Assembly (NCBI GenBank): GCA_030248295.1
Contig: JASANH010001100.1
Coordinates: forward strand, 186,001 to 250,000
Source of the DNA: Mesodorylaimus sp. YZB2_4
Lineage: Eukaryota; Nematoda; Enoplea; Dorylaimida; Dorylaimidae
Direction: 5' to 3'
DNA length: 64,000 nt
The position numbers were made by a program, and so were the translations under genes. Below are positions 1 through 11,912 of the stretch, piece after piece. Position 1 is the stretch's first letter. Each line of letters starts with the position of its first letter. A model generated the notes under the pieces. It saw nothing but the letters and a program-made list of their open reading frames with translations, was not told where the DNA came from and searched no databases.

Positions 1-3000
1 CACACACCGTGTTGGTACTTGGCCGTTACACAACCAAAACACGTGTACTCACCCGACTGGCCTTCGAGATGGGGTGGGCAGGCAGGGCTGATACGAAAAG
101 ACGATAATAGACATCAACTCAACCTTCGCTCCGGTCGTCTCAAGACTGAGCAAGGCCCATTTATAGAAAACGGACGCAGGCATTTCACATGGAAATAGTA
201 CCCCCCCCCCCCACTTTCTCCTATGCATACATTCCGATTAGTTATTTGCATTGGCATTACGTCTCATGCGAAGTTGTCAATTGGAGAAAACAGGAACCGA
301 GCACACAAAATGCGATCACCAAATACAGCACGTGGAAGGCAGAGATGACTGGGCATTTGGGCTAGACGACGCGTAATATTGATTCTCCTCATTCTCAACC
401 CTACTCCATTGTTCTACCTGTTTGTACAAGCCTCGTAAAACTAGCGACTCCACACCACAACACAAAAGTTTTCAATTTTCGCAATCATGCATTCAACCAG
501 TTTTCTAAAAGTGGTTTGCCTTCTTTATTTGAGTAGAAAAACGATCTAAAGAAGTCTTTTGCAGCCAAGCCAAGCCACGAGAGAACAGGACGAAACTAAT
601 TTCACAAGAGCAAATGCGGCTGTTCGAGTAAAAATGAGACTTTCTACTGTTTTTCAGGTGTTACTGCCAAGAAAGCATAAAGTATAAGAAAGCCGCCGTG
701 ACTAAAATGAATGGAATTATCAGAAATGCTTAGAGCAAACAAAAAGGAAACACCGCCATTTTTCTTTACTATCTCAAATATTGAAGAAACTGGCGTCTGG
801 TTCTGCCATTCGGCATATCCAAAGGGTAGAAAAACCTATCTCGCGCACCTCCATCTATTATGCACAAAAACATTAGAGTATTATTTGGAAGCTTGCGTTA
901 TTGGTCCGTAAAATGGATAAATATGTAATAAAAACGTGCGTCGTCGTCCCGCGCAATTACCATCCGTCAATCAAAAAACCCACCCAAATGAAGAAAGCTC
1001 CAATTTCTTCAACATAATATTTGTATAGGGCGACTCGTTTGCTACACATTTAGCTGAGTCGGGAAAATTTGATCCTTTCTGTCCCCTTCAGAATCGAATT
1101 CTAGCTCAATTTAGCGTCCTTTTTACCTTCGAATCCCCTCTTACACCAACCCTTTCATCAATGCTCCAATGTCTGCTGCTCTAAGAACATATAGACTCTA
1201 TGCCCGAGACCCTGTTACCTCATCCAGGTAATGCGTACCATCAATCGTTGCTGTCACACCGTGCATTCGAGTGGCAACAAATTTTATCGATGAGCTCTTT
1301 TAATTGAGTTTTTGACAAATTTCCATTTTCGCTACTCAATTCTGGGGCGTATGAACACAGAGCATGATAAACGGGCACTCGTAAATGTATAGTATATGAT
1401 ACTAGGACTAAAACGGGCAAAATGAATTGTGTCGGGGTGTAATTTGAAAAGGCAAAACCCTTTGAAAGCACCAGGTGCGTATACCAGTCGGTCCCAGGCC
1501 ACCCGAAAACAAGGCGGGCATTGATTGATGTTGAGTAAGTGATACTGGCGGCGGATTTACGGATCGTCATCGCGCAAGGAATAGACAGAAGGGTGAAGAC
1601 GGGACGAGCATGTGCGGATCGTATTACGCAGCCTGCAGACTTGCCGCCCACACTGACAATAGCAGTGTTTCATACATTTCATCCATCCATCGACTGCAGG
1701 GGGTAATTTTATTTGGCACTGTACACAAAAAAAATTTTGCTCCCGTTGAGGGCACAAGTATTTGAATCTTGACACAATGAAAATCTCGGCCAGATCCTAT
1801 TCACAATAACCGTTTCACATGAAGAAAGGCTTCTTCCTCTTTTTAGATCTATCGTCCTCGAATGCCCTTTTCTAATAATCACCTTAGGCATTTCACCCAT
1901 CGGCCATCGACCCCGTCCCACATCGCCTCTTTTGTCATTGTGTCTTTTCATACCACAGCTAGTCATTTTGTATAATTAGGAATAGGGGCTTGAAGGCAAT
2001 AGAAAGGCATCGGGAATGCATGGACAGGGCCACTGTGAAAAATGAGTGACAGCTTGTGACTCGTCTAGTTGACAATGTATAAGCTGAACGTACATGCGGG
2101 CCTGGCCTATCCATAGCAGTCACGTCACTTCTCAGAAATGCACACTGGCTGATGGAGCCGACAATCCATTAGCAGCTAACGAGTTGACACAAAACTGATT
2201 GGCTTGTTTTCATAGAATTGAAACATAAAACAAAGACTATTCCCTCTCGGCTAGTCAGGCGTGTCGTGACCATGTTTTATCAGGAGGAGGCTAAGTTAGC
2301 GATCGAGACACCAAAAATTTAGTTCTGAGTATCAATTACTCTGTCGTTGCCATCACCAGTCTAACGTGTCTAATTTTCCGAGCTGGCACTGACAGCTTGG
2401 AGGAAAAGAAAGGGAGAAGGCTCTGGCTGTTTGACATTTTCATTCTGAACCTGGACTTGCGACAGAATAAAACCTATTTTACGCTTTCTGAATCAAAAAT
2501 TTGAATACGCGCGCTCAGATCAGCCTCTTATACCGACAAGGCGATGGCAACGCATTGCAGCATTTAAGTAAAGCATATTTTACTAAAGTCAAAATCAAAA
2601 ATGCAATACATTAACTTTCTAGAAACTGTGAAATTGTCCAACCTTTTCTCCAGCTGAATTGGCACTTGGAAAACAGCGTCTTTTGTGTCGCAAAGTCAAA
2701 TCTGTTTTAAAGCGTTCGAGGATTGCTCTCATTACAGGTCAGGGTACACGCATCAAATCTTTGTACTTTAAGGGACTATTTAAGGAGAGCCTAGCTAAAA
2801 TACGACTGGGTCCGTATTACTGGAGGGAGTGACCAGTAGAGCTTTAACACAACGCGTTACGCGTGACAACGTCAAGTTTTTTGACCTATTACATGGCTGA
2901 AACGTCACCCTGACGGGTGACGCTCCTAGCTGCCGGCTCCGTGCAGAGTATCGATTGCTAGTCGAGTCTCTACATAGCCAACGGTCTTCCCTTCCATTCG

Positions 3001-3177
3001 CTAAAGTGCATCTGTAAGGATGTTTTGCTCTCCATGAATTTTCAATAATCGATCTGAAATGGACGACTCCTAAATATTTTGAGGCCCTGTGAAACAAGAT
3101 TTTGTTGTTGTCGTCGCATTCAGGGCTTGTAATGCTGCAGAGCTTAAAATTTTGGTGCTAAAGACTTGAAAAACGGA
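1..3177. other. Gene-poor stretch, no supported gene
   Basis: I see no exon pair, signal peptide or recognisable domain on either strand. There is a run of 12 C at 201-212. A minus-strand open frame of 136 codons at 1241-1651 has hydrophobic patches, but it has no splice context and matches no family I know, so I do not call it. Confidence 0.5.
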
Positions 3178-3268
3178 TTCCGCGCGGTGGCGAGCTTCTG
3201 ACGACGTCAGTTAGTAAGGCGTCGTCCTGCCAGTCGGGAAGTCCAGAGTTCGACCCCCGGGCACTTAA
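3178..3268 (+). repeat. tRNA-like SINE head or tRNA relic
   Basis: The segment begins with a GCGCGGTGGCGAGC-type A-box region and, about 60 bases on, carries GAGTTCGACCCC, which matches a pol III B box in a T-arm context. The cloverleaf is not clean. I therefore read it as a tRNA-derived SINE head and not a working tRNA. It differs from the two SINE families described elsewhere in the window. Confidence 0.4.
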
Positions 3269-3571
3269 TGTCGTTCTTCTCGTGAGTCGTGCACACTATA
3301 GGTCACTGTCAACATAACTGCTGGCAAACTTGAAGAAGCTAGCAGATAAATAGGGGCACTTTGGTAGAGTCTCGTCTGCCTTGACATCATTAGAATGCTC
3401 TGATAGGAGACTGGGCAAATGCGAAAGTTACTGCGTTATAATACAAGATCTCGTGCGCTCTGCAAGAAATTAGGATGCGGCGGGCATCTGAACAGCGAAA
3501 AGGAATCCACCTCAAAAAGCGTTGTTTGATTTCACCGACTGGTCATCTCTTTTTGAGCTCAGCCTTTCGCC

Positions 3572-3616
3572 CATGGATACACTAGAATCTACTGGATGGA
3601 TTCTAGTGTATCCATG
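3572..3616. repeat. Perfect 18-bp inverted repeat (hairpin)
   Basis: CATGGATACACTAGAATC at 3572-3589 is repeated exactly in reverse complement at 3599-3616, with a 9-base loop. No gene is attached. It could be the folded core of a tiny MITE or an end-to-end palindrome. Confidence 0.85.
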
Positions 3617-4630
3617 CTTTCGCCTCCACAAAAAAGGTCTTTTTGTTTTCTCAAACACAAATAAAAAACATTATATCAGAATCAGAACGGACCTTTTCTG
3701 CGACAACACGACGACAGAATAATGCTGACAGTCGTCACTGAACACAATCTGCATTTTTTATAAGTAAATGGACATGACGTTTCGGTAATATCACTTCGAT
3801 TTTCATAAATCTCTTTAAACTGTCTTTGCGATATTTATGAGCCTGTATATTAATAATGTGGTCTATCAGGGCCTATTCTTTGATGGATTCTTAGTGTATA
3901 GAGAGTTTGAGCTTTAAGCACGTCACTGGTTCAATCTCAATTCCCTCTCTTCTGCAAGCGGCCTACCATACCAGGTCTGACATTAGGTACCTGAGCCTTG
4001 CCCGAACCCGGAAACCCAACTCGGAAAGCCAGGTTTGGGTCTGGTACTGTTCGTAGCTCACTTTTAGCGTGTAACTTGGATAAAAAGAAGTAAATCAACA
4101 TGAATACGGAAGATATATCTTTAGCATGAGAAATAAATATCTGAGTCAAAAAAATCATAGAAAAGAACTCAGAAAAAGGCTGGATCGTGTTTTGACAGAA
4201 ATTTCTTGGGTCAGGTTTGGGTTTTGAGTTTAGGTCTCGAGTCGGGTCAGGAACACTTTTGTTACTTGATGTCGGACCTGGAAACTGTAGGGCGGTACAG
4301 CCGTAGTATAAGCCGAGCTATGGTAGGTCATATCCGCCATACAAAGTATATAAAGTCAGAATTTTTGTTTGCTGCCCGATAGGATGTTACAGATGATTTT
4401 GCGATTGGCGCTAGTACACAACGCCTCCTTCAGAAGTGGAGGCCAAGTTAGCATCAACCTCCCCCCTTCCCCTGAACGTCCTTTTTGGATGATCCCAAAC
4501 GCAACGGTCATTAGTCCAAATGTTTTTGGTTGCAGGCGATTACGAAGTCTTTGCCGCCACAATATCATTTATGCAATAAATGCACGTGCAGACACTTCGA
4601 AAACACGAATCGTTCATTACACATCTCTGG

Positions 4631-4636
4631 TTTATT
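4631..4636 (-). terminator. Poly(A) signal AATAAA
   Basis: On the minus strand AATAAA lies four bases after the stop codon of the small secreted-protein gene at 4640-5093. It would give a very short 3' UTR. Confidence 0.45.
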
Positions 4637-4639
4637 CCC

Positions 4640-5093
4640 TCATTCCACCATATTCTGGCCGACTTCAATGCTGATTGGCAAAGGATCAATGCTCTTAGGT
4701 CCTGTTGTCAATTTCTCGGGGAACTTTCCACCACACGAAGACACTAAAAGCTGGTCCGGTACTTGAAACAGCTTACTGCCCGCGCAGTTCGTTGTGATTG
4801 TCTTAGCTGGCAGGATCTCATTTGACGATAATTCGCTCGACTCTTGAGATTCCTGTAAAAAATACTTCCGGCATATTATAAATTTTAGATCCGGCGATCT
4901 GTTGCGGATCGTCCGTAACAGACTACAGCCCAGCTTAGACGGTTCCTTGCAGGCTTCTCTTTCACTGTACCTCACTCGAAACTTCATTCGAAATTTCTTC
5001 TGGTTCAATCTCGTTTCGGATTTGAGCTCGACCAAAAATTCCAGCGACAAAAGAGGCAACGATGATCAAGGTTATCGAAAATTTTCCGTTCAT
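4640..5093 (-). CDS. Small secreted protein, two exons, 111 aa
   Basis: Exon 1 (5093-4971, 41 codons) starts with ATG and encodes a signal peptide: MNGK, a hydrophobic core FSITLIIVASFVAGIFG, then an acidic stretch (EPEEISNEVSSE). It ends at GAG|GTACAG. Exon 2 (4852-4640) follows a TTTTACAG acceptor in the same phase 0 and runs to TGA. The mature part is about 90 residues, Ser/Glu-rich at first, with two cysteines (in TNCAG and SSCGG) that could form one disulfide. Exon phases fit, a TATA-like box lies about 50 bases before the ATG, and AATAAA follows the stop. I do not recognise the family. Secretion is inferred from the N-terminus only; a peptide precursor or cuticle/egg component are possible roles but not shown. 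Confidence 0.6.
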
Positions 5094-5142
5094 GGTCTTG
5101 TAACAGAGGTGGACGATGTTAGAGGCTGCACAACGAACTCTA

Positions 5143-5150
5143 CTATATAC
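5143..5150 (-). promoter_or_regulatory. TATA-like box upstream of the secreted-protein gene
   Basis: On the minus strand GTATATAGTA lies about 50 bases before the ATG at 5093. A start site 25-30 bases downstream would give a 5' UTR of about 25 bases. This is position-based inference. Confidence 0.4.
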
Positions 5151-5660
5151 TCCTACCAGCGCGTGATGTTTTCAGTGCGGCAGGGGTAATTCACCAGGGT
5201 GACTCCTAGACACCTAACGACCAATTTCCTTTGTATACTAGGTGTTCATTTTCGGAGCATTTTGATGCGAACCATGTATCCATGGCTTTTTAATGATTTT
5301 ACTAGTCACCTATTGCTTAGACTGGTTCGTACACAGGGGGCGAGGCAAAGAAATGTTAGTTAAGGATTATCGAAGGGGACCTCTTTGAGCGATGTGACTG
5401 GGTGCATTTTTTGCTGCCACATTCGAATCCGAAGAAAGATTCACTGATCGTGCATAACTAAAGACTAAAATGACTAACTTTATTCTTTTTGACAAAAAAC
5501 TAGGCGAAGAAGGGAAAAAGTGGTGTTGCCAGCTGAATATATAGTCCTTGCAAATCATTTTGACAGAGTGTACGCATCTGCATCATTACTAATCAAGAAG
5601 TCGTGTCATACGTTATCCATAGCAAGCTTTATTCTGTACAGCGCACTCGAGCGTATACAG

Positions 5661-5716
5661 CGTTAACGATAACGATAACGATATTTTTTAAAATAAAGGT
5701 AACGATAACGATATTC
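5661..5716. repeat. AACGAT simple repeat
   Basis: Imperfect tandem AACGAT/TAACGA units separated by an A/T-rich interruption. A second cluster of the same motif lies at 6976-7095, with a SINE between them. Confidence 0.7.
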
Positions 5717-6239
5717 GTCCAAAACGATATGATATCCTTAATTATACCGTTAGTTCGCAGTTGCAAAGTTGCAAGTTCACACGCTTTAAAGGATGGTATT
5801 GACCGCGATCGCAGGATGCAAGTGTAGGTGAATCAACGCTGCATCAAGATCTCCTATAACACTTACATTTTTCCCAACCTTAAAACTGTACCGGACTCGG
5901 CGTCAGAAAGCACCTGCACTACTGGACTGTCTAGAATGTCAACGGTGTTCTCGAAGATGTCGAGCAAGATTGAAGAATTGACAAGCAGAAAGTTAAAAAA
6001 ACTGACGATAATTAAAAGGGGCATGTTGACAGTATTTTGATGAGACTTGTGTTTAGACAGCAGAAGTCCGATTTTGCGCGCGTCATTGTTAAATTAACGA
6101 AAGTATCCTATAAATATTAGGAACAGATCATCCTCAATCAGTTAGTACTCCAAAAAAGTTAAGGTAAGCTTAGAGCGCCATGACTCTGGTAGTAATTCTC
6201 CTTCGTGTCGCTGTTGCTGGTGCAATTTTTTGTTTTTGC

Positions 6240-6620
6240 CTGAAGCCTTCCCACCTTATAAGCAGGGCTGTGCGAAAACCAGCACACACGCAGCGTCTCT
6301 CTGCGTATTTTCACTAGAAGCACCTCCACGCGAGGGCATCCTGGACAGGACACCGACTTCCTCCGACGATGGCAGGCGGGCATCGAACCCACTCGATGTT
6401 GGACGGCTGAGACTGTCTCCTCGTTTTACTTCAGTCACTCCACTCGAAGCACCTCTTGGGTACCAGGTGAGTCACCCACGGCCTGACGTGCAAGGTCAGC
6501 GAGGGTTTATGGTTCGCAAACCGACCTGCGCCACCGGGGATCGAACCCGGGACGAGCCCTGCTACTCGCTCCCAAGCAATATGGAAAGACGAATGCAGAA
6601 CAGCCTACACCACCGCGGCA
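6240..6620 (-). mobile_element. tRNA-derived SINE, family A, copy 1
   Basis: The reverse complement carries a tRNA-like head ending in GGGTTCGATCCCCGG (B box), then a body including TCGGTTTGCGAACCATAAA. The same body, roughly 300 bases, recurs in plus orientation at 16173-16500 inside an intron. Two full-length copies with a shared head and body support a real SINE family. Its 5' and 3' limits are approximate. Confidence 0.65.
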
Positions 6621-6975
6621 GAGTTGTTGCTAGTGCGATGGTGGACAATGATGCAAGGTGATAGGCCGTTAGGGCAAAAAGCTAGCAAGCCAGATTCTAT
6701 GAGTGGGGATCCTGGCCGCGATTTGGTCCAGGAAGCAGGACCCAGTTTGTGCGGCTACAATCTGAGATGGGAGCATCATCTGGACAAGGCGGTGGCCGAC
6801 CAAGTGGTACCAACAGAGGTGGTTTCCCCAAATGAATACAGTTGTCTGACAGACCTCCTTGGAGGCGGCCAGTCCACTGTTCCTCTGCTCCTTTTCCAGC
6901 GTACTCCAGCGTGCAGTACTCCCGCCAGACTTCCAGCTTACTAAGCGGCAACATTCCGTCTTTTCTGCGAAAAAA

Positions 6976-7095
6976 TAACGATATTTAACGCGTTAACGAT
7001 ATCTTTTGAGAAACCGTTAACGGTTAACGATAACGATATTTTTTTAGATATCGTTAACGAACGATATCGTTTCCCTGTAACGATATATACGTTAC
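6976..7095. repeat. AACGAT/ATCGTT simple repeat, second cluster
   Basis: AACGATAT units in both orientations (TTAACG...CGTTAA), producing several short palindromes. Same motif as at 5661-5716. Confidence 0.65.
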
Positions 7096-7104
7096 TCGAG
7101 GGCT

Positions 7105-7225
7105 AAGGAACACACATTTGACAATCTTTTTGTACCGAGGCGAGAGTCGAACCCTCCCCTCTAATAAGTGCGAGCCCAGTGTGAGAGATGGACGCCTTCT
7201 AACCCCCTATAGGCCACGACCCTGG
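7105..7225 (-). mobile_element. tRNA-derived SINE, family B, copy 1
   Basis: On the minus strand the segment starts GTCGTGGCCTATAGG (A-box-like) and holds GGGTTCGACTC (B box) about 60 bases later. The longer spacing suggests a tRNA with a long variable arm. A close relative lies at 45767-45890 in the same orientation, sharing GAGGGCTAAGGAA at the far end. Confidence 0.55.
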
Positions 7226-7792
7226 TAAACTGTCGATTATCGCAAATAAGCGCAGGAAAATTTAAAAGTTCTACACTTGTTCGACAAAATGCATTCATTA
7301 TGACGGCTGACAATTATTCTCGTGGGTTTTTTTATCCATCTTGGTCACTCCAGCGGGGAGTCAATTTGCGGCCCATCTCCCGCGGGGTACCCTACTGTAC
7401 ATTGCCATCGACTAGGGCCAATCCGAGTTGCGCGGGCGCTACTCCGCGATGTCATTAGGATGGCCATACCCAGCTCGTGCCCCATAGGCCCGGATTTAAG
7501 ACCTACCCGCCCCAAATAGCCTCGTTAGTATTATAGAGCGCAGTCGTGCAGGCGTAGCTAGCTGTGGGCTGCCCCCCAGCTAGCATAGAAGCTAATTATC
7601 ACCTTCGCAGCCACTGACCACTAGCTGAAAGCCCACTAATTCCGCATAGCCCCGCAGGGCCTTAGCTTACCCCTAATGAGTGCCTCTTATCGCAGCTTAC
7701 CGACCGTCGTAAGTCCTTTAAGACCCATTTATCACCACATGACTTGCCATCACGGCTTACTGGCCAGATATCGGCAGTCCCTTAAGGCACCA

Positions 7793-8107
7793 TATCAGTA
7801 TTTAGTCATTAGCAAAACCTTATCAGTATTTAGTCATTAGCAGAACCTTATCAGTATTTAGTCATTAGCAAAACCTTATCAGTATTTAGTCATTAGCAGA
7901 ACCTTATCAGTATTTAGTCATTAGCAGAACCTTATCAGTATTTAGTCATTAGCAGAACCTTATCAGTATTTAGTCATTAGCAGAACCTTATCAGTATTTA
8001 GTCATTAGCAGAACCTTATCAGTATTTAGTCATTAGCAGAACCTTATCAGTATTTAGTCATTAGTAGAACCTTATCAGTATTTAGTCATTAGCAGAACCT
8101 TATCAGT
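7793..8107. repeat. Minisatellite, 28-bp unit x 11
   Basis: Eleven head-to-tail units with an exact 28-base period and the core TTATCAGTATTTAGTCATTA. The only visible variation is AGCAAAAC / AGCAGAAC / AGTAGAAC at the unit junction. Units abut without spacers. Beyond 8107 the motif decays (TTATCAGTCAGTAGC...). No coding frame uses it. Confidence 0.95.
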
Positions 8108-9059
8108 CAGTAGCTTAATCTTATCTTGGCTAAATATTATCAATGATTAGTCATAAGCTGAATCTTGTCAGCGATAGCCGACAGAGACAGCTCACCCACC
8201 GCAGTCAAAGACATTGTCGAACAATGACAGAGCGTGATCAGTCGGCCACCTGAATTCTCACAGGAACAGGTGACGTCACAAAACTCGTGAAGTGTCGTTC
8301 GCATCTGGCAATCTGTAAACGTCGCGACCTTACGGTTACTAGACCGCGTTTTTCGTCTTCTAGCGACATCAAGTCACCCGTCTTACACGACACTTTCCAT
8401 ATGTTTGCCCCTTACAATTAGACCACTATGACGGCGTGGAGTCATTTGCGATGGCGGTTGTACTGGGACGATGGGAATGGTAGCGAGGCACGACGGTGAT
8501 GGTGTTTTCGTGTAGTTTTATGTTTTTCATATCCGTGATTGTTAGTTTGTCTGTTGTTTGCATTTATTGTGTCTTCATTTTTACATTTTCGAATTGCTGG
8601 GTAATATATAAGCAGCTTATGCATTCGTATGCTAATTCCGGATGGGCAGATGATCGCATCCTTTTCACTCTGACCGCGTGTCCATCCACTCATGGGGAAT
8701 ACTCATTTTTATCATGAATATACGCGCACACAGTAGTTAAGCAAATCACTCCGCATTTTACCATCCAATTTCAGTCATGGCTCGCCCTATGTTGGACAGG
8801 ATCGAAATTTGCGAAAAAAAGAACAACGACATTTTGCCTCCAGCGATATTTGCTAGAACGTGGGCCCGTGTAAGTTCGTTCGATTTGGCAATTTGACCAA
8901 ACGGTGCAAAAATCTTCGACTGTGGTTGACCTTGGTTGTTTACTCTCCTTTTCCAGACTGATTCGGCTTTCGCTTTTTTGGTTAACTCTGTTTACTAATT
9001 ACATTTATATATACTAAATTTTACAAATTTAGCAATACTATTCATATCTACAAAAGATG
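8108..9059. other. No supported gene
   Basis: AT-rich DNA with short overlapping frames on both strands and no splice-bounded exon that I can defend. Confidence 0.4.
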
Positions 9060-9588
9060 ACGGCAAAGGGGGCATGTTGGAGAAACCGCCTAAGCGACCC
9101 ACCGACGAAGGCACACCAGATGGACTGAGCGGCGGCATGTTAGGTCCGCGATCTTCCCGACAAGGGTCTGTAGACATATGCAACAGTCCATTGCCACTAC
9201 CTCTCTCTCTGCCCATGCCTATAAACAACAAGTTTCTACAAAAACAACGCTTAGCATTTTAATACTTTACCTGCATTGTTGGCCGAGATATTTACGGCCA
9301 ACCCTCCCCTTAACCGCCATCTTCACTGACCTAAAACGTTCAGTCTGCTGATCTCGAAACAACTACATGTGCGACATGAAAGCTTACCTCAGCATCCAGC
9401 TGCGACCACCCCTCCGACTGACCAAAATCCAATGACGGGCAATATGGCTGAAACAAGTACATAGAGTATAAAGTTTCCGCAGGATAGAGAGGCGCAGGAG
9501 TAGGGGTACTCGAACTAGCCAGAGGATGGCTCAAGCTGGAGGAACAAGCCACGCAGTCCATGTATTCACCAACAACATAAAAGGGCCG
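9060..9588 (-). CDS. Possible exons of an unidentified minus-strand gene
   Basis: A splice-bounded candidate exon runs 9588-9388: acceptor GGGTTTTAG, an open frame of exactly 67 codons beginning RPFYVVGEYMD, and donor GAG|GTAAGC. A second acceptor (TTTTTGTAG) opens at 9235. In phase 0 the second piece would read KLVVYRHGQR, which resembles the RHG motif of histidine phosphatases, but it then stops within a few codons. In phase 2 it stays open for about 75 Pro/Ser/Gly-rich codons but does not match the first exon's phase. The gene is partial or wrongly delimited, and I assign no function. Confidence 0.3.
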
Positions 9589-9599
9589 CTAAAACCCGC

Positions 9600-11912
9600 A
9601 ATTTCCAAGAGCAGCCGCGCCTGTCGGCCGTGAGGGAGATTCTGAGGGTCCTAGACCCAAACTGCGTAGAATGCAATTCAGAACAGGAGCTTTCTGTAAT
9701 ATCTGCTACCTGCCCGATGCCTGAAAATCAGACCAGTCACTCGACCCTTGAGTTCGCCCTCGGCATCCTGTCTGACTCTGTCCCTGACCTAGAAGAGCCA
9801 GACCAGTCCCCTGCACCAGCGCACCAAAACAGCCAGTGCAGATAAGTACGGTGTATCAGAATTCATTGTACACTGTTCAGCAGAACATTAAATTCAAATT
9901 TCGCGCTCGCTGTTATTGGATGGGAGTAACGACCTTCAGCCGTGCCTAGGCCCTAGGAATTTAGTCCGACATAAAGTTTGAGCTACCGAATAGAGGGTTA
10001 AAAATATCTGTTCCCCAATTCACTTTGTGTAGGATTTTTGGTATGATATAACTATCTGTGTATTTCTGCAGCCAAAGACGGAACCAGCAGCACAATGAAA
10101 GTCAGATGGGCAGGTATATTTCACTTCATCACAGTCAAGACAATTCAGGGGTATGTAGGGGTAAGCCAGACTTTTCAAAAACCTGTGAGAATTATGCTGT
10201 CCTTTCAACAAAGGTCTCGAGATAACCAGATGCTGTTGCACATTCGCTGCACCAGGTACGGCCAGACATGTCAGCATAGATGCTATAGCTGATAAGCAGT
10301 AACCCAAGGTACGAGGTACCGATACGAACCAATGGGATAGTACATGATGAGTCGCGCGGTTTACCTTAGTTCTTTACACTGTAGAAACAAAGTAGTGTGC
10401 AGTGACCATGTCGTATCTCTAGCGGATAGGTTTGTATGATCAGGCAAGCGAGATAGCACTTTCCTATTAACAGGCTGTAGGCTGCATGCTAAAGGCTGGT
10501 GTGGAAGCCTCGATGCCCGTCCAGTACCTGTGAGTGCAGGGACTTATGCGCATCACATGAGCTTACACCGGTATTTTGCATTTTGGCACATTCGATTTTT
10601 GCACATACTCTTATCAGTTGTCTTATCGTCACTTCAAGTTGGTAATATGGAAAGTGACAGTCGCTTTAAATCTAGAAAACAGTTACAGTACAGACTCTGA
10701 TTCTCGATTTTTTTGTTCTCCATTCAAAAACTGTTTTTGTGGCGGCATATTCTTGCACAAAGTCAAACAGAACATACTACACTGTATTTTAATTCTTAAG
10801 AAATAATAAACAGAGAAATGTTTTTATTCCCTTAGCTGATCTTGAGCCTCAACCACTATACTTCACCAAGTCTACAACAGAACGATAGCATGCTAGCGCA
10901 ATGTTCCACCATTGGTTTTCCCTAGTGTTTCTTGTCTCACAACCCTGTATCCAGACCCGCCCCCACCATGCATCTGTGTTTCCATCTGAGAGCGGACATG
11001 ACAGGAAATGCGTCCCCACAGGGTAGTGGGTTGCAAGTGCTGCGCTTGCGGCTTCCTTCCTCGATTTAGCGACAACAAAAGGTGGAAGGTAGAGTATGGC
11101 CTGGTTATTTGAGTGTCCAAAGGTGAGGCCTTACCCGCACAACTTATCAGTCCTCTCAGATCGAATGCAGAAGGCGTTTCCCAGCTTCTCTGAGAGAGAG
11201 TTAAGCCGATTGCTTATCAAATCTTCCTCAAGACAGTCCTCAGAAGGGATTGTCGAGGGACATCTCGTGAGGTGCATGTAGGACTGGCACGCGTCCCGTT
11301 GTTGGCTGCTCCCTAGCAACCGAGCAGCGTTGATATCTCCATCGGTTACTCGCACCTCGTGACAACTAGACCTTCGTGCTCTGCACACGTAATCGCCGCC
11401 ATCTTATTCCTGTTTCCTTACGAGAAGAGCGATAGGAGGGCGTTAGAAAATTGTTACAAAAAGTTTGATCATAGAATTCAAAGACTGTTGAAAAATGCTG
11501 GTTGTCATGGCCTTGGCGAACTGTCAGTTTATTATTTGATTATGGTAAATGATTCTTGGTGGCTTAGGATCATGGGCATTGGAGCTAGTACAAATGTGAA
11601 GGAGATTCGGATTGATCAGAAGGATGCGAAATGGGAGAGGTACATCAGAGAAAACTTAAAAGATTTCCGTTTTGTCTGTTTAAATTTCTATTGAGTTTAA
11701 TTTTTTAAAAGTGTGCTCTCAAATTTTTCTCTTGAAGATTTAAACTGGTTTTTAAGCCAGACTCCTAACGTGGTTTCGTCAAAACTCGAAAAATTCTCGA
11801 AAATTCGTACCTAGAATCCTTCTTCATGTTTTAAAAAGCATGAAAAACTTAAAAATCGGTTTTATTTTGTCTGGAAGTAGATAATTTGAATTCTTGCTTT
11901 CAAATCTTTTAG
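9600..11912. other. No firmly supported gene
   Basis: A minus-strand frame at about 10292-10020 has a hydrophobic start and a Cys cluster (NCLDCDEVKYTC...HCAAG) that could be a secreted exon, but it begins without ATG or a good acceptor. A plus frame ending at 11694 (…WERYIRENLKDFRF) is open for over 100 codons without recognisable homology. The 5' exons of the coiled-coil gene starting at 11913 should lie here or further upstream; I could not place them. Confidence 0.3.

Noticed and set aside
1241-1651. 136-codon minus-strand protein
   Set aside because: No convincing ATG or splice context, no domain, composition like random frame; left as a note.
5661-5716. Interstitial telomere repeat
   Set aside because: AACGAT does not match TTAGGG, TTAGG or TTAGGC and the array is short and imperfect.
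7793-8107. CRISPR array (28-bp repeats)
   Set aside because: Units abut with no spacers, and the context is animal nuclear DNA; it is a minisatellite.
11359-11694. Upstream exon of the coiled-coil gene
   Set aside because: The open frame ends in a stop and gives no donor in the phase needed by the exon at 11913.
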